A stretch of DNA of 64,000 nt from Lutjanus erythropterus (lineage: Eukaryota; Chordata; Actinopteri; Lutjaniformes; Lutjanidae), in the NCBI GenBank assembly GCA_020091685.1, contig CM034606.1, positions 16,399,695-16,463,694 on the forward strand. Direction: 5' to 3'. The first letter of the stretch is position 1; each line of letters begins with the position of its first letter. This document shows positions 12,101 through 24,330 of the stretch, one piece after another. A program made the translations under genes and the position numbers. The notes beneath the pieces were generated by a model. It saw only the letters and a list, made by a program, of their open reading frames with translations. It was not told the origin of the DNA and did no database searches.

Positions 12101-15100
12101 GGACACAAGTTTTCTGTTTAGAAAGGAAGTCGCCACCAGCACACATCTCTCTGCTGATACTTGTGGTTGATGAGGAGGAGCTTTTTGTCAAGTCTGAGAT
12201 AAATTACCACTCCACCCATCCCTACCATACACTTATTTTCATCATTTATGGGAGGAGCAGGCATCTTCAGGGGTAGATAGCAGGTCAACAGCATATGCAC
12301 ACTGAAGTGCATCATATGAAAGCTGGGACCCTGAAGTTTAATTTAGGATGCAGACAAATCTGTAAACTGTGTGTTTTCTTTAGGCGCCTATTCAAATTTT
12401 GAAAGTTCAGAGTTTACAGGGGCTAAAAACATTGTGATGGAAGTAAATGATGGTCATTCATATGCTCTTTCTTATCAGTTGTTACAGCAGATTTGGGTAT
12501 AATACCACTTACTACACTGAGCTGTAGCCTTCTTTCAGCACTCGAGAATGAATATAAATGGTCAGAAATCCCCCCAGAATACCACATTGAGCAACAATGC
12601 AGAAAAATCCATGCTGTGATTTAGTACCAAAAACTTGTGACATTTTGGAATTTTTGGAATTGCAGTTTTTTTCTGTGATTGGATGGTGAACACTTCTGTT
12701 CTGGAAATTGCTCGGAACCCCCTTATTGTCAGTACACTGGGGAAAACCATATATCCTCTGAATCCAATGGGCGTCTAGTTTGTGGTCGTGGAGTTTCATG
12801 ACGTTGTGATTGCCGTAGAGGTCAGTAAAGGTCATTTTATAATGTGAGGGAGAGCTTAAGAAAAAATGGTCGCACTAAAATGAAATGGTTACTATGGGGA
12901 CTAACATCATCACACACGGAGACACATGAATCCATTGAATCCACAAAAGTCTCAGCTTTCCAGTCACACCCAAGTTATGAAATTCCAAATCTATGTAGGG
13001 CATGCGGTATGCAGAAATACTGAAATAGAATAGGCTAAAATAACACATTTACTGCATGCAAATAATTGCATGGTTTTGGCCAAAGCGGCATGGGATTAGC
13101 ATGAAGTGGGCATATATATGTAAAGGTGAGACCCATTTTCATTCAGATACCTTGAGGTGACAAGGCTAGGGACTTCTTTGAAGATCGCAACACTAGTTTT
13201 TCACAATTTTCACTTCACAGTTAGCCTAACTTTGGAGTGTTATTCCCACAAGCTAGTATGACAGAAGACATAGGTACAGATAAATATGGTACTAGCTTTA
13301 AAACTGAGCCTGCTACAGCCTCTGAAAGAGAGTCAGGATGACTGAGGCAGTGTTGAAAAAGTTAAATCGCTGGAGTTACCTTTTTAGCACTTGTTTCTTC
13401 AATTTATCAGCAAAAGCATCTAATCTACATAAATTATCATTAGCGCCATTCAGCAAAAACTGGTATAAAACAAAACAAATTATGCATCAATACACAGTAA
13501 TAAATTGATGTGTTCAGTGATTGCATATTTAAGTATATTTTTCTTACTTCATTATGTGGAGTCTGTGCTTTTCTTGTTCAGGACTGAAGAAGGAAAGTCA
13601 TTTATAAAATGCATTTTCCAGCCTAATGCACTAGCCATTCCAAGCTGGAGATAAATTACATTTTCTTTTCATTTTCTAACAGCGAACAAAGGTACGGAGC
13701 CATTTCATTACAGCACCAAAATGCACATGATGACAAAGAACTGTACTGATAATGTTCAGGATGGTGTTTCTGTGTGTGGTACTGTACCTTCATCAGTGTC
13801 TTGTCTGACTCCAGCTTGGTGAGCTGCTCATCGATGTTCTGAACACGACCCTCCAGTCTGTCTTGCTGCCTCATTAGCATGGCCTGTGGAGGGATGACAT
13901 ACGAGAGATGGATTAGACAGATGACCCACAACAAGATGCACTGAAAATAGAAAAATAGTACACATACACACACACACTTTCTTAAAACTCAGGCCTCTGC
14001 TGTGACCTCAGCAAACCTGGCTGCTGTTCATTAGTCACTAAGACAACCTCCTCCTCCACAGGCCTGATGAGACGGAGGAAACAACAGCTGCCAGCGACAA
14101 CCACATGCATTTATCCATTAGGAGAGCACCGGTTAAAGGCACAAACAATTGCGCAAATACATCTCTGATTGCTTCTAAGTTTATCAGGGACTGTGTTACA
14201 TCAAGTGAAGTCCATTGTTGGGACCAGCCTACTTCCTCTGTGGGCTGAAAAGCCAGTAAAAGAGCCGGTAAAACATAATCCTTCTCCATTTACTGCAGGA
14301 GATGGAAATCAATCCACAGTCACAGGCTGACAGCTAACTAGGAACAGGGGAGGGCAGGTACGCTTTTTAATGAACTGTTTCTGCATGGGAAAGGCACCAT
14401 GCCCAAATAAGAGGAAAAAAAAACCTGCTGTCATGGCAACAAAGCCTTGTGTATGTATTTATATGTGGAAGCTAATGTGTATGTGAGGGAGCAGGAGGAG
14501 CAAAAAGCGGGGGTGTCTCTCTCTACCCCTCTCTGCTTTCTCATTTTGCCACATGCATTGCTCCCATTGTTTGCATTGGCCTCTGTGTCAGTGACAGATT
14601 GTCATGTCTGTGTGCATAACGCCGGGGTCGGCTCTCTCCCTCCGCATGAGTGTGCATGGGAGAAAGGCAACGGCAGGAAAGGCAAAGTGCTGTGGGGCTC
14701 TGCTTGCACATGCCAAGAACGGACAGAAAGAAAGTGAGAAAGACATACAAAAAGAGGGTGAAAGCAACAGGGAGAAAGTTTGAAGCAAAAAAAAAAAAGA
14801 GAGAGATAGGGAGAATGAGGACATTCCTGCGGTCTCTTGTGAGCGGGTTTCAGGGTAGCTACATTGTGGTATCACAGCAACAGGCCTCTTCAGCTGCTTA
14901 CAACACTCATGGAGTCTTATGTACAACAACTGGCTGGCCACTACACTATACCACAGTGAACACTTCCAATAGTCTGTCTAGTTTTTTAAAACAAAACAGC
15001 AAAAAAAAGACTCTAGATGACATTAAAAAATATCAAATATATAATATTACACCCACTTTTTCTTGTTTGCATAATCTCAACTGTCCTTCTTAGTGGAGAA

Positions 15101-18100
15101 GTGCTGACAATATTGGCACCTGTGAAAAGGCAGAAATGTTTCTGTCTCCTCCAGCTCATGTTTGACAATTCAGACTTTGGACTATTGGCAATGGAAGCAC
15201 TAACAAGGGAAGACAGCATAAACAAATGAAGCATTTAAACTGTTAAAGCAGCATCAATTGATTTTTTTGGGGGGGCCATTCAGGGACATATTATCACCAT
15301 ATCAAATTGCTGGCGAACGAATCAGCAAACAGTTGTTGAATTACACATCCAGCAGACTGGGACCAACATTAAAATTGGTTTTGAGTTATATCTCTGGTCA
15401 CCCGATGAATGCAGGTTCAATAAACATTCTCCTTTTAGCTCTCCACCAAATTATTTGGCTTACTAGCAGCTAAATGCTGGCAGTGTTAGTTAATCCGTCC
15501 CTATTATATATAGGCAGAGGGCAAAACTCTGCAGATACAGCCACCACCACACACTTTTAACTGGCGAACCTGAACCTGAACCTGAAAATGAACATAATAT
15601 GGCCTGTTTAAGACAGATGTGCTGCGTGAGCAAGTTATGTTTGATGAAGGATCCCGTTCTTCACAACACATCAATGATGAAGACGGTCATGCACACCACC
15701 AACACAGGGGTGAGGTAGTAAGTTGGTGGAGTTCATCTTTGAAAAAATGCAGCAATTCATTAATGGAAGAGGAGAAGAAGAAGTTTACAACAAAGTAAAG
15801 GATGCATTAAGCTACTTTAAGCTAAGCCGAAGCTACACACTTGTGAAACGTAGCAAGCTTAGCTACAGCAACATAGAAAAGTTTTTTTACTACATCAAAG
15901 CTATTTTAATTATCCCTAAGACAATCCCTGAATTCAATACATCATTTTTTCCAGAGCTGACGATGGAAGTGGCTCGCTTCCTTCTCATCTCTGTTGTGAG
16001 TTGCAGGAGGTACAGATCAGTTACTGACAGACACCCTTTAGTTTTGCTGACTTTGCAACCATTAGAGACTAAATTAAATAAAGGTTAGAAACACTTCTGA
16101 GTACATATTGAATACAAATTTGTTTACATGCCTCCTTGTCACATCCCACACCTGCACTACACACTACATCTTGCTTCAGGTAAACAATCCTCTTTAAACA
16201 ATCTGATATCAGCCATAAGGACATACAGATGCCAATTAAGTAAATCAAGTATTTCATTTGATTCCTTTTTGTCTAATACCAACCTTATGAATGGAAAAAA
16301 TGGAGCACAATAAACTACCAGCTGCATCAAATAAACCACTCTTGACTTCGCCACACCACAGACTGTATGGGCCGTAGCTGCTGTGATAGTGGGCCAATCA
16401 CATGTCATCTTAAACTGAAGAACACCTGCAGTGATTGGCTGCGGCCAAAACCACACAAGTAGTGATTTTTTTCAGAATCTGGTTACTAAAAAGATTGAAT
16501 GCAGGTATCGTTTGACTGGATAAATTTGTTTAATCTAGTTTTTCATGTACTGTGTGCACCACACTTAACTTTTCAGAAAGCACTCTTGCGTTAATAATCA
16601 CTGTCTTAACACAATGCATAGTATCTCAGTGGCACCTCAGCTCTTCTGTGTGACTGTATTGACAAAAACAGGAAAAAACACAGTTGGGTTATTGCTATCG
16701 TAAATGGTGCATTAACTGCTTTATGGCAACAGCTTCTCTGTGCCTGGATGCTTCGACTCAACAACTGTGTTTTCCTCATTTTACCGTGTTTCCTCCAATT
16801 CCCTTCTTGTCTTGTTGTGTGCTTGAAATAGCATAAGGAGACAGGAGGGAACTGTCTGGTTGCTGATCTCTCTGTAGCAGCGTGAAAGCCTACCTTTATC
16901 AAGATTAAACCCGCCAATGATCACTTTCCCCACTGTCCTATTTAGGCATCCAGACACCCGCGGGTTGCCAGGAAGCTCATGTTTAAATGAGGAGCCTCAG
17001 GCTCAATGAACAGAGAGCCTCTTTCACAATCAACTGACAACTATTCCCCACGTCTGATGTCAATGGACTGCCCTCAGCATTCTGGGGAACTGACTCACTC
17101 CAGCCCAGATACAAGAAACTGCAAACGGCAGAGCTTCCATGAGCGACGGTTTCCTGCTTTTAGGTGCCTGAGAAAACCAAGGTGAGGTTGTGTGGGAGGG
17201 CTCCTCCTCCGCCTGTCCCAGGGACGACATTACTATTATATTACCCTCCCTTTCTCCTCTTTAAATTACCAGCACGCTTGCAAAAGGTTACTATAAAAGC
17301 CTCCTATGAGAGCCAAAGATAACTGAAGATATGAACATTGGTTTTTCCCTCTTTGTTTATCCCAAAAGCAACAAGAGTGCTGCCAGGGGAATTTAAAGTC
17401 CTTTTACAAAAATAGCCCACAGCAGCTCTGTCAAGGAGAACAACCTTTCAGTAAGTAATGAAGAGAAGCCACTCCAGCCTCAAATTACTTCAACAAAGTA
17501 TTACCCAGCATACAAGACGCCTAACTTTTGCCTACTGCCACATTTATCAATATGAGAGTGCACTCTGTGTCTGGTCTAGAGGCCAGAGCATGGAGAGTGT
17601 TAATCTGAGAAGAGCCAGGACCTCTGACTCCTGGATAGCTCCATTTACTCTGCGAACATACAGTGGGAAAAGAAAGGAAAGATGGGTGGGTGTGTGCATG
17701 TGTGTGTGTAGAGAGCAGCTGTGGAAAGGGCTGAACAGACATCTTTTGTCCCAATAATAGCTCCGGACCAGAGCAACAGTTTGTGCCGAAAAGACTTCAA
17801 CAGATTTAGAACTTTGTGATCTACACAGTGGAAAGAAACGCCATCTGTAACTTTCTAAACTGGAATAATCTGATCACCAAACATATCAACAAGACTGCAA
17901 CATGGCAGATGCTAAAACTAATCTGATTCTCACTCCCACCCTTCACAGATAGGGAGGAAGAGGGAAGAAATGAATATAAGGCAGCGTGGGTGGTTGTTTT
18001 TTTTACACCTTGCCAATTACATTAGACTTGTGAAAAGAAAGTGAAGTGAAAAAAGGTACAGAAGTGAGGAAAATACAGACGTGGACACCACCATGACACG

Positions 18101-21100
18101 CCGGCCTCATGCGAGATATATTCTTTCATGCATCCTGAGGTCAACCCTGCCAGTTAGATTAACACATACTGTAGAGGCCTATTATATTCGCAGCCCCTGG
18201 GCCAAATACGGCGCTAGAAGCTATGTGACATTTCAGCATCAAAATGTATAAAAATGCTGGTCATATGTTATATATTTTGTTAAGTTGTATGCAGACACTA
18301 TCCCAAATGTTTCCAGCCATGTTAACACAGAGAAATCTGTAATTTATTCAAGGTATCAGTGTTTCCTGGTAGTGGTTGGTAGCTAGCTGCATCAGGTACA
18401 TCACATCGAGGAGCAAAAGTTGGTACGTAAGATACAAGAATATTCACTGTCAGTGTGGTAAACGGCTAAACGGTGCTGATGACAGTTACTACTGATGGTA
18501 GTTTGTGTAGGAGGCTGCTGAAGTTCAGTCATTATGATACAGTGCTGAAGCATCAGACTGACGTCTATGAATAAATCTTAGCCTAGCTTAGATCAACAGT
18601 TGTCTTTTAACAGGTTGTGTTATTTACAAACAACATTAGGGCTAACAATACCTGGTAATTCAATATATGCAGTGTCTGGGCACAGTTGGGTCATTGATCC
18701 ACTTGGACAGGGGAAAGACTGAGGAGCATGACAGGTAAGATGTAGCGAACGCTCAAGTTCAGACAAGGTCACCAAATAACAAGACATGTCTGTAAAACAA
18801 AGGTTTGTTTAACTCAATATGAATTCATAAAAGCTCATTCAAATCCGTCTGCCTGAAATTTGGCTTGCAGCAAAAACAAACCGTGTTCAGTAACTTTTTT
18901 CTGTGCAGGTTGTTGATTTAAGAAAAAGAAATGTGTACCTGGACTTTTTCTTCTTTTTGCCATTGTATCCAAAGAGTTATTGTGTATTGGTTTTTTATAC
19001 TATAAAAATACTATTGTATAGAAATCAAAGATGCATTGCTTTTTCCTGCATTGCTTTGTACATAATGTTTCTTTTCCTAATAGAGAAAATACAAAAAGGT
19101 GCATTGTTTACACATTTAAATTCCTAACTTTACGGGTCAAACATAAGAAATGTAAATGTCCAGCCCCTTGGCACTGTGAGTGAATAGGCCTGGCAGTCCA
19201 TTTTCCTCCCTTCTTTTCTACTTTTGTCTCCTCGAACATTTCACTACAATCGCCTTTCAGCTCCTGGGAATGGCTGAAATGCAAACTTGGCTTGTGAGCG
19301 TTTTCACAAATCACCACATTTCCTTCTCAAAAACAGCATGTCAATTCATTCATCAGCCCATGAAGCCTCGCCAGCGTGCATTTCCTCATGAACAAATCCC
19401 GAAACGGATGAGGGCAGCTAACATAAACAAACTACATGTGGATCCACCCCTACTACAGGGGGGGGTCATCATTTCCGGTGCACGCAGATTGCATCACAGC
19501 ACTTACCCGAGGGCACAGGGCGGCTAATGTGAGGGTGTGGCGGTGTGGAATGTGTGGTTTCATCAAGGTTAAAAGCAGCGTGTTTGTGACGTATGTCTAC
19601 ATGTGAGTGCATGCATGTGTGTGTGCTATCATCTACCCTGAGGGGTGGCTTTCACCTGTCCGGTCCTTTCACATCAGATAAGATTAAAGAACGAGGCAAA
19701 GGGAGAAGGCCTTTATAGACTGATGAACTGGAAGAAATGTTTGCTTCTTTGAAAGAACGAAAGAAAGATCTGTGGAAGAGAGTGCATCTATCAAACTTTT
19801 TGACAGTACCCTGCCTGTCAGCTCAAGTGAAAAGACCTTTTTCACGGCAGCCATGTTTATATGAAGATGCCAGGTGTTAGCAATGACACTTATTAAGGTC
19901 CTGTTCCATTTAGTGTAGCAGGGTCTTTCCAGTGAGTCAACATACACAATAGCAGCACCCTGACTCAGTTTAACCAGCATGGAGCGGAACCTTAAAGGGA
20001 TAGTTCAGATTATTTGATGTAGGGTTGCATGAGGTATTTATCGACAGTCAGTGTATTACCTGATGGCCTAGATGGCAGCTGGCATGGAGAAGCAGAGAGG
20101 GGCGCCAGCACAGAAGCTAACCAATGAACTACAGTGGACAGGGTCAGCCAGAAAAAGTATTTTAGCGACTTAAAAAAGGTCCACCTAACAACATCAACAT
20201 CTGTTTAAGTGTACACTATATTTAGAATATGTTCATTGCTTTACTTTGCCATCAAACAGCCTTTTCACACAGCTGTTATATAAGCCAAATATCACTCCCT
20301 CTCCCACCCAACCAAACTGCATAGACAAAAACAGTCATTTTACCTTGTAGAACACAGGGGTTGCAGGTCTACCGTTGCCTCAGTCTGTTAGTTTGTTTGT
20401 GTCATTGTGCGACTTTGGTGTTTAACTAGGATAGTTCAGATTCACCAAAGTCACACAATGACACAAACAAACTAACAGATCGAGGCAGTGGTAGACCAAC
20501 AACTCTTATGTTCTGTGAGGTAAAATCACCTATTTCGCCTATGGAGTTTGGTTGGTTTAGAGAGAGATGTTTGGCTTGTATCACTGTGGTTTTCCATTGG
20601 AAAAATTTTGTCTGATAGCAAAGTAAAGTCGTAAAAAATATCGTGTACTATTAGACTCATATTGATTTTTTATTGATGGACCTTTTCTAAATGTCTAAAT
20701 GTTGTTGACCCTGTCCACAGCAGTTCAGTCCTTAGCTTCCATGCTGGTATTTCTTTCTGGTACATTGACTATTGATAAGTACCTCTAGAAATCCCACTTC
20801 AAATAACTGGAACTATCCCTTTAATCAGTATCATTGATAACACCTGTGTTTACCCTATTATTTCATGTCAAATGGCTTCTGTGAAGCAGGTCCACTGGTG
20901 AGAAGGGGAGGATGTTTATGTACCTGCATTTGTATGCGTTGGGTATCCACATCGCAGACTGTGTGTCTTTGGTTAGTGCAGTGAGAGATGCAGCAGAACG
21001 GACACAGAGCCACCTGCTCTTCCTCACAGTGGAGCAGCCTGTACTCCTCATGACTGGGACAGGTCCAAGCGCTCAGCTCCTCAGCGTCAACTAACAGGTG

Positions 21101-21493
21101 TCCCGGCGCTGCACACGGCTGCTGTAGGTGCGTCTGGATATGGGTTTGGCAGCAAGGCTCCTTACAGCGCAGGCAGACCTTCCGCACGGGCAGCGGGGGG
21201 CCTCGTCTGCAGAGGACACAGTGCAGCACAGCGGGGACTTTCTCAGTGTTCAAGGCATTAAACCGCTTCACTATGTTGGCAAGCTTAAAGTTCTTCTCCA
21301 GTGTGGGTTTCTGGTCGTAGTCATGGTTGCATTCGGGACAGCGGACCGCAGCGTTGTCTTTGGCCCAAGCCTCAGAGATGCAACCCTTGCAAAAGTTGTG
21401 CTTGCATGGCAGCTGGATGGGTTCCTCAAAGACATTCAGGCAAATGGGACACAAAAGCTCCTCTTCGAAGCAGTTTTTCCAACTTGCATCCAT
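9122..21493 (-). CDS. trim8: TRIM8 E3 ubiquitin ligase (six coding exons)
   Basis: Coding exons, 5' to 3' on the - strand: 21493-20924, 13883-13788, 12080-11847, 11539-11508 (32 nt), 10544-10429, 9777-9122; all introns are GT-AG and all join in phase to give 567 aa (human TRIM8 is 551). The RING finger has C15, C18, C30, H32, C35, C38, C52 and C55; two B-boxes follow at about 92-132 and 145-180, then a coiled coil encoded by exons 2-3 (about 191-300). The long C-terminal tail ends in YGQSSTKHYGTK, close to the human QPSTKHYVTS end. Known role of the family: E3 ligase acting in NF-kB, STAT/SOCS1 and p53 signalling, in cytoplasm and nucleus. The start was chosen because MDASWKNCFEEELLCPIC aligns with the human N-terminus; an in-frame ATG 26 codons upstream (21571) exists. 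Which teleost paralogue (a or b) this is cannot be told. Confidence 0.95.
9810..10360. mobile_element. Palindromic dispersed element, family 1, copy B
   Basis: It lies in the last trim8 intron. The left end is TTAAAAGGATAGTACAGATT and the right end CTAGCCCTTTAA. The internal words match copy A (ACAGGAGTTGCTGGTC; GTTAGTTTGTTTG and its inverse). It contains a perfect small palindrome, arms AGCGTACACTTAAGGT and inverse, at about 10218-10264. Confidence 0.75.
13884..20923 (-). other. trim8 intron 1
   Basis: A 7-kb intron between the RING/B-box exon and the coiled-coil exons. Apart from family-1 copy C (19992-20824) I see no coding sequence. The stretch 16920-17760 is less AT-rich and low in repeats, and 14450-14800 is purine-rich. 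Large first introns of developmental genes often hold enhancers, but no individual element can be defined from sequence alone. Confidence 0.7.
19992..20824. mobile_element. Palindromic dispersed element, family 1, copy C
   Basis: The best-preserved copy: it starts TTAAAGGGATAGTTCAGATT and ends AACTATCCCTTTAA. The centre is a strong foldback: GTTTGTTTGTGTCATTGTG at about 20392-20410 and its inverse CACAATGACACAAACAAAC at about 20454-20472. It sits 99 bases from trim8 coding exon 1, inside intron 1. Confidence 0.8.
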
Positions 21494-21756
21494 GACTTCA
21501 GCTGGATCCAAACTGATGTTGTGTGACAAAAAGGAGCAAAGCAAAGAATTATTTTCTGGTCTGAAATGCATAGAAAAATAGGCTACCCTTATAAAGTCTA
21601 AGTTATACTTTACTTATACAGAAAGATGTGGGCAAAGCAAACCCAGAGGTGGAGAGGATCTTAGGTATAAAGATTTAAAAGCATAACTGGGAGTGTATTT
21701 AAACACTGGCAGGTGACAAGTGACTTGACAGAAACAGGTAAGATCAACTCAAAATG

Positions 21757-22745
21757 TGGCCACAGAAAAGTACATTTATTCAAGTACTTTACTATACAAT
21801 TTTGAGATACTTGTACTTTACTTGAGTATATACATTGTATACTACTTTATACTCCAACTCCACTATATTTGAAAAGCCAATAATGTACTCTGTACTCCAC
21901 TACATTTATTTGAATTTATCTACATTTATTTGATTATTATCTTAACTATTTTGCAGATGTGAATTATTAACACAAAATAGAAATCAACTAATAAAACATG
22001 ATTATAATCATAGATAAATCCACAAAACAGTACATTAAGCAGCTGAAAGTAGCTCCACCATTACCAGCAACAATATTTATATATATTTATATGATATTAA
22101 CACATTTAGGGCTACAACTAAAGATTAGTTTAATTTTCGATTAATCTGACAATTATTTTCTTGATTTATCGATTAGTTGTTTGGGCCACAAAATGTCGGA
22201 AAATGGTGAAAAATGTCGATCAATGCTTCCCAATTAATTGGCAATTAATTTAATGGTTGACAGCTAATTGACTGATTGTTGAAGCCCTACAATATTGGAC
22301 TTTTTACATTACTACACTTATTTGCTGACTGATATTGGCCTGTAAAAGGTACTGTATATTGGTATCAGCACATCTGCTGTCCAATATGCGCCGATATTTG
22401 TCACAAGTGTTAAGCATATATTCTTTATTCTGAATATTAGATTCTGTATAAAAACTATTGGTAGATATATCAATACTGGAATTCCTTAAATCCTAGATGT
22501 CAGTATTGGCATCAGCCCCAAAAATCCACTATTGATGGGGCCCTAAAAGAGATTAACACATTAACACATCACTTATTATAATGAAGTAATATAATTCTGA
22601 GCCCTTCATAATGATGAGTACTTGTATTTATACATTTAACGCTTATTTTCTGTACTTTTACTTGAGTAAGATTCTGATTGCAGGACTTTTACTTGAAGTG
22701 GAGTATTTTTACACTGTGTTATTACTACTTTCACTTGCCAAAAAC
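21757..22745. mobile_element. Inverted-repeat element rich in ACTTGAGTA words, with nested insertions
   Basis: The left part (AAGTACATTTATTCAAGTAC, then TTGTACTTTACTTGAGTA) and the right part (TACTTTTACTTGAGTAAG, CTTTTACTTGAAGTGGAG) carry the words usual in a common fish DNA element. Two other elements interrupt it: one beginning TAGGGCTACAACTAA (22107-22290) and one rich in ATATTGGC words that ends near GATGGGGCCCTA (22287-22545). Edges are approximate. It lies between trim8 coding exon 1 and the promoter candidate. Confidence 0.6.
22107..22290. mobile_element. TAGGGCTGCAACTAA-type element, short copy
   Basis: The ends TAGGGCTACAACTAAAGATT and TTGAAGCCCTA form a short inverted repeat. The interior CGATTAGTTGTTTGGGCCAC and AAAATGTCGGAAAATGGTG matches copies at 54834 and 56630. 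No transposase remains; it is nested in a larger element. Confidence 0.7.
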
Positions 22746-22875
22746 TACTGTCATAACCAAACACTTCACATTATGTACAATGACAACATGAAATATGTGT
22801 CTGTGGTAAATTTGCGATGAAGAAATCACTACAGGACGATACAAGCTGTCGTCTGAAGAGCGAGTGACAACTTAC

Positions 22876-23145
22876 TACAGATTAACACTGGAAATGAGAC
22901 TCTGTCTTATAAAATGTCACACTGACATTTTATTTACCACGAAGACACTCTTGTGTCCTGTCAGTAAAGAAACACAGTAGTCAAATGAAGCATAATAGAT
23001 GTGTTCTTATGGAAGAAAAGCAACGTTACCAACTATTTATTGTCCATGTCGTCGGCAGGCAGAGTCCGGTGCACCTAGAAAGCCGTAGAGCTCCACATCC
23101 AGCCCGCGATGAGCTCCAGCCTCTCCGGTTAGATTACAGCAGTCT
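22876..23145 (-). promoter_or_regulatory. trim8: Candidate trim8 5' untranslated exon and core promoter
   Basis: On the - strand a TATAAAA box lies at 23181-23175 within a CpG-rich stretch (about 23040-23340), the only such island near the 5' end of trim8. A good splice donor, TGTA|GTAAGT, follows with its G at 22875, giving a plausible non-coding first exon of roughly 270 bases that would splice to an acceptor just before the start codon (21493). The exact start and exon boundaries are inferred; no transcript evidence is available here. Confidence 0.45.
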
Positions 23146-23424
23146 GACCGACGACACGCCGCTCAACGCCGGGATTTTATACAGATTCCCGGCTCTTACT
23201 CGGCTGCTTTCGGTTTCCCGTCAACTCTTTGACTAATATTTGATGGTAAGTGCAGGAAGACTGTGACTCGTCGGCTGGGAGCTCAGTGCTTTCACACCGA
23301 CTGCCCCCCTCCGATAACGTGACCCGTCACGGAGTTGATAAATAGACGGGGAGGAGCCGAGAGGAGGAAGGCAGAGGGAGCAGCCACAGCAAACTCTACC
23401 GGAGAGACTGTAAATGACCATGAG

Positions 23425-23428
<4 letters not shown>

Positions 23429-23505
<77 letters not shown>
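23429..23505. repeat. Long (TG)n microsatellite upstream of trim8
   Basis: About 38 uninterrupted TG units, the longest pure dinucleotide run in the window, directly upstream of the trim8 promoter candidate. Confidence 0.95.
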
Positions 23506-23506
<1 letters not shown>

Positions 23507-24159
23507 CCCGTCATCCTCTGCGCCACTCGCTCCTGTAAAGTGGAGTCCTGGCTGGCAGAGATAGGGGGCCCCAGGGGCCCATAACAGGGTTAGTGCTTCA
23601 GGAGAAACACTGAATCACACATGGTCTTCTTTTTGTGTATGAAGTGTATTCAGTAGGGGAGACTGGGGTCAATTGTAGCATTTTCTTCAGAGTACTTGAA
23701 ATACCCAAGTCGTATTTTAATATATACACTAATTAATTATACATCTGATAACTTTTACTAATAAGGACAAGACTATAATATTAAATTTAAAAAGAGGTCA
23801 AAGCATTAGAGTTGACCTTTCTAAAGTCCCACCCTATTTGCTTAGTACTCCAATATCCGTTGAGCAAACTTTGTGCCATTCAATCTGAAAATGTCGCGTT
23901 ATGCTACAGTTTTCAGATTAAATGACACATTTCCTCAAAACAGTGTGCAACGGTGTGCAGCTAGCTTTGGGAGACATTTTCTCTCTCAGTTGTTACCCAA
24001 TCAGCAGCGATGTGTGTGTAAACACCACATTTAAGAAGGCAGGTTGCATATACAACAGGGTGTTCAACGCAGTACCGTTTCTGTTTAAATAAATGTTTAC
24101 TACGTTTTGTCTGGGCTGAATGGGGCCTTGGTCAACTTTCTTGAATCAGGAAATATATG

Positions 24160-24330
24160 CTATGTGTTAACACATTTTGAAGATGGTTAAAAGACGTCGG
24201 GGACCTGTAAAAGCGACATATTTAACATCTTAAGTTAGCTTGAACACATGCTAACTAGCAAGCTAATCTACATCAGTCATTAGCTAGGTAGTTATCTAGT
24301 GTTAAGCTAATATTAGCTAACTGAAGATAA
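24160..24330. repeat. Dispersed repeat shared with 63225-63410
   Basis: CATTTTGAAGATGGTTAAAA, then ACGTCGGGGACCTGTAAAAG, ACATCTTAAGTTAGCTTG and a series of GCTAGC/TAGCTAA words recur in the same order and orientation near the right edge of the window. Function unknown; probably part of a larger interspersed element. Confidence 0.65.

Noticed and set aside
15723..16088. 121-codon + strand frame in trim8 intron 1
   Set aside because: The sequence has no recognisable domain, no splice or poly(A) context, and a composition typical of AT-rich intron DNA.
21128..21526. 132-codon + strand frame
   Set aside because: It is antisense to the RING/B-box exon of trim8 and has no protein-like features.
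21494..21571. N-terminal extension of trim8 from the in-frame ATG at 21571
   Set aside because: The 26 extra residues match nothing in TRIM8, and an acceptor candidate (ACATCAG) lies between the two ATGs; the start at 21493 aligns with the human N-terminus.
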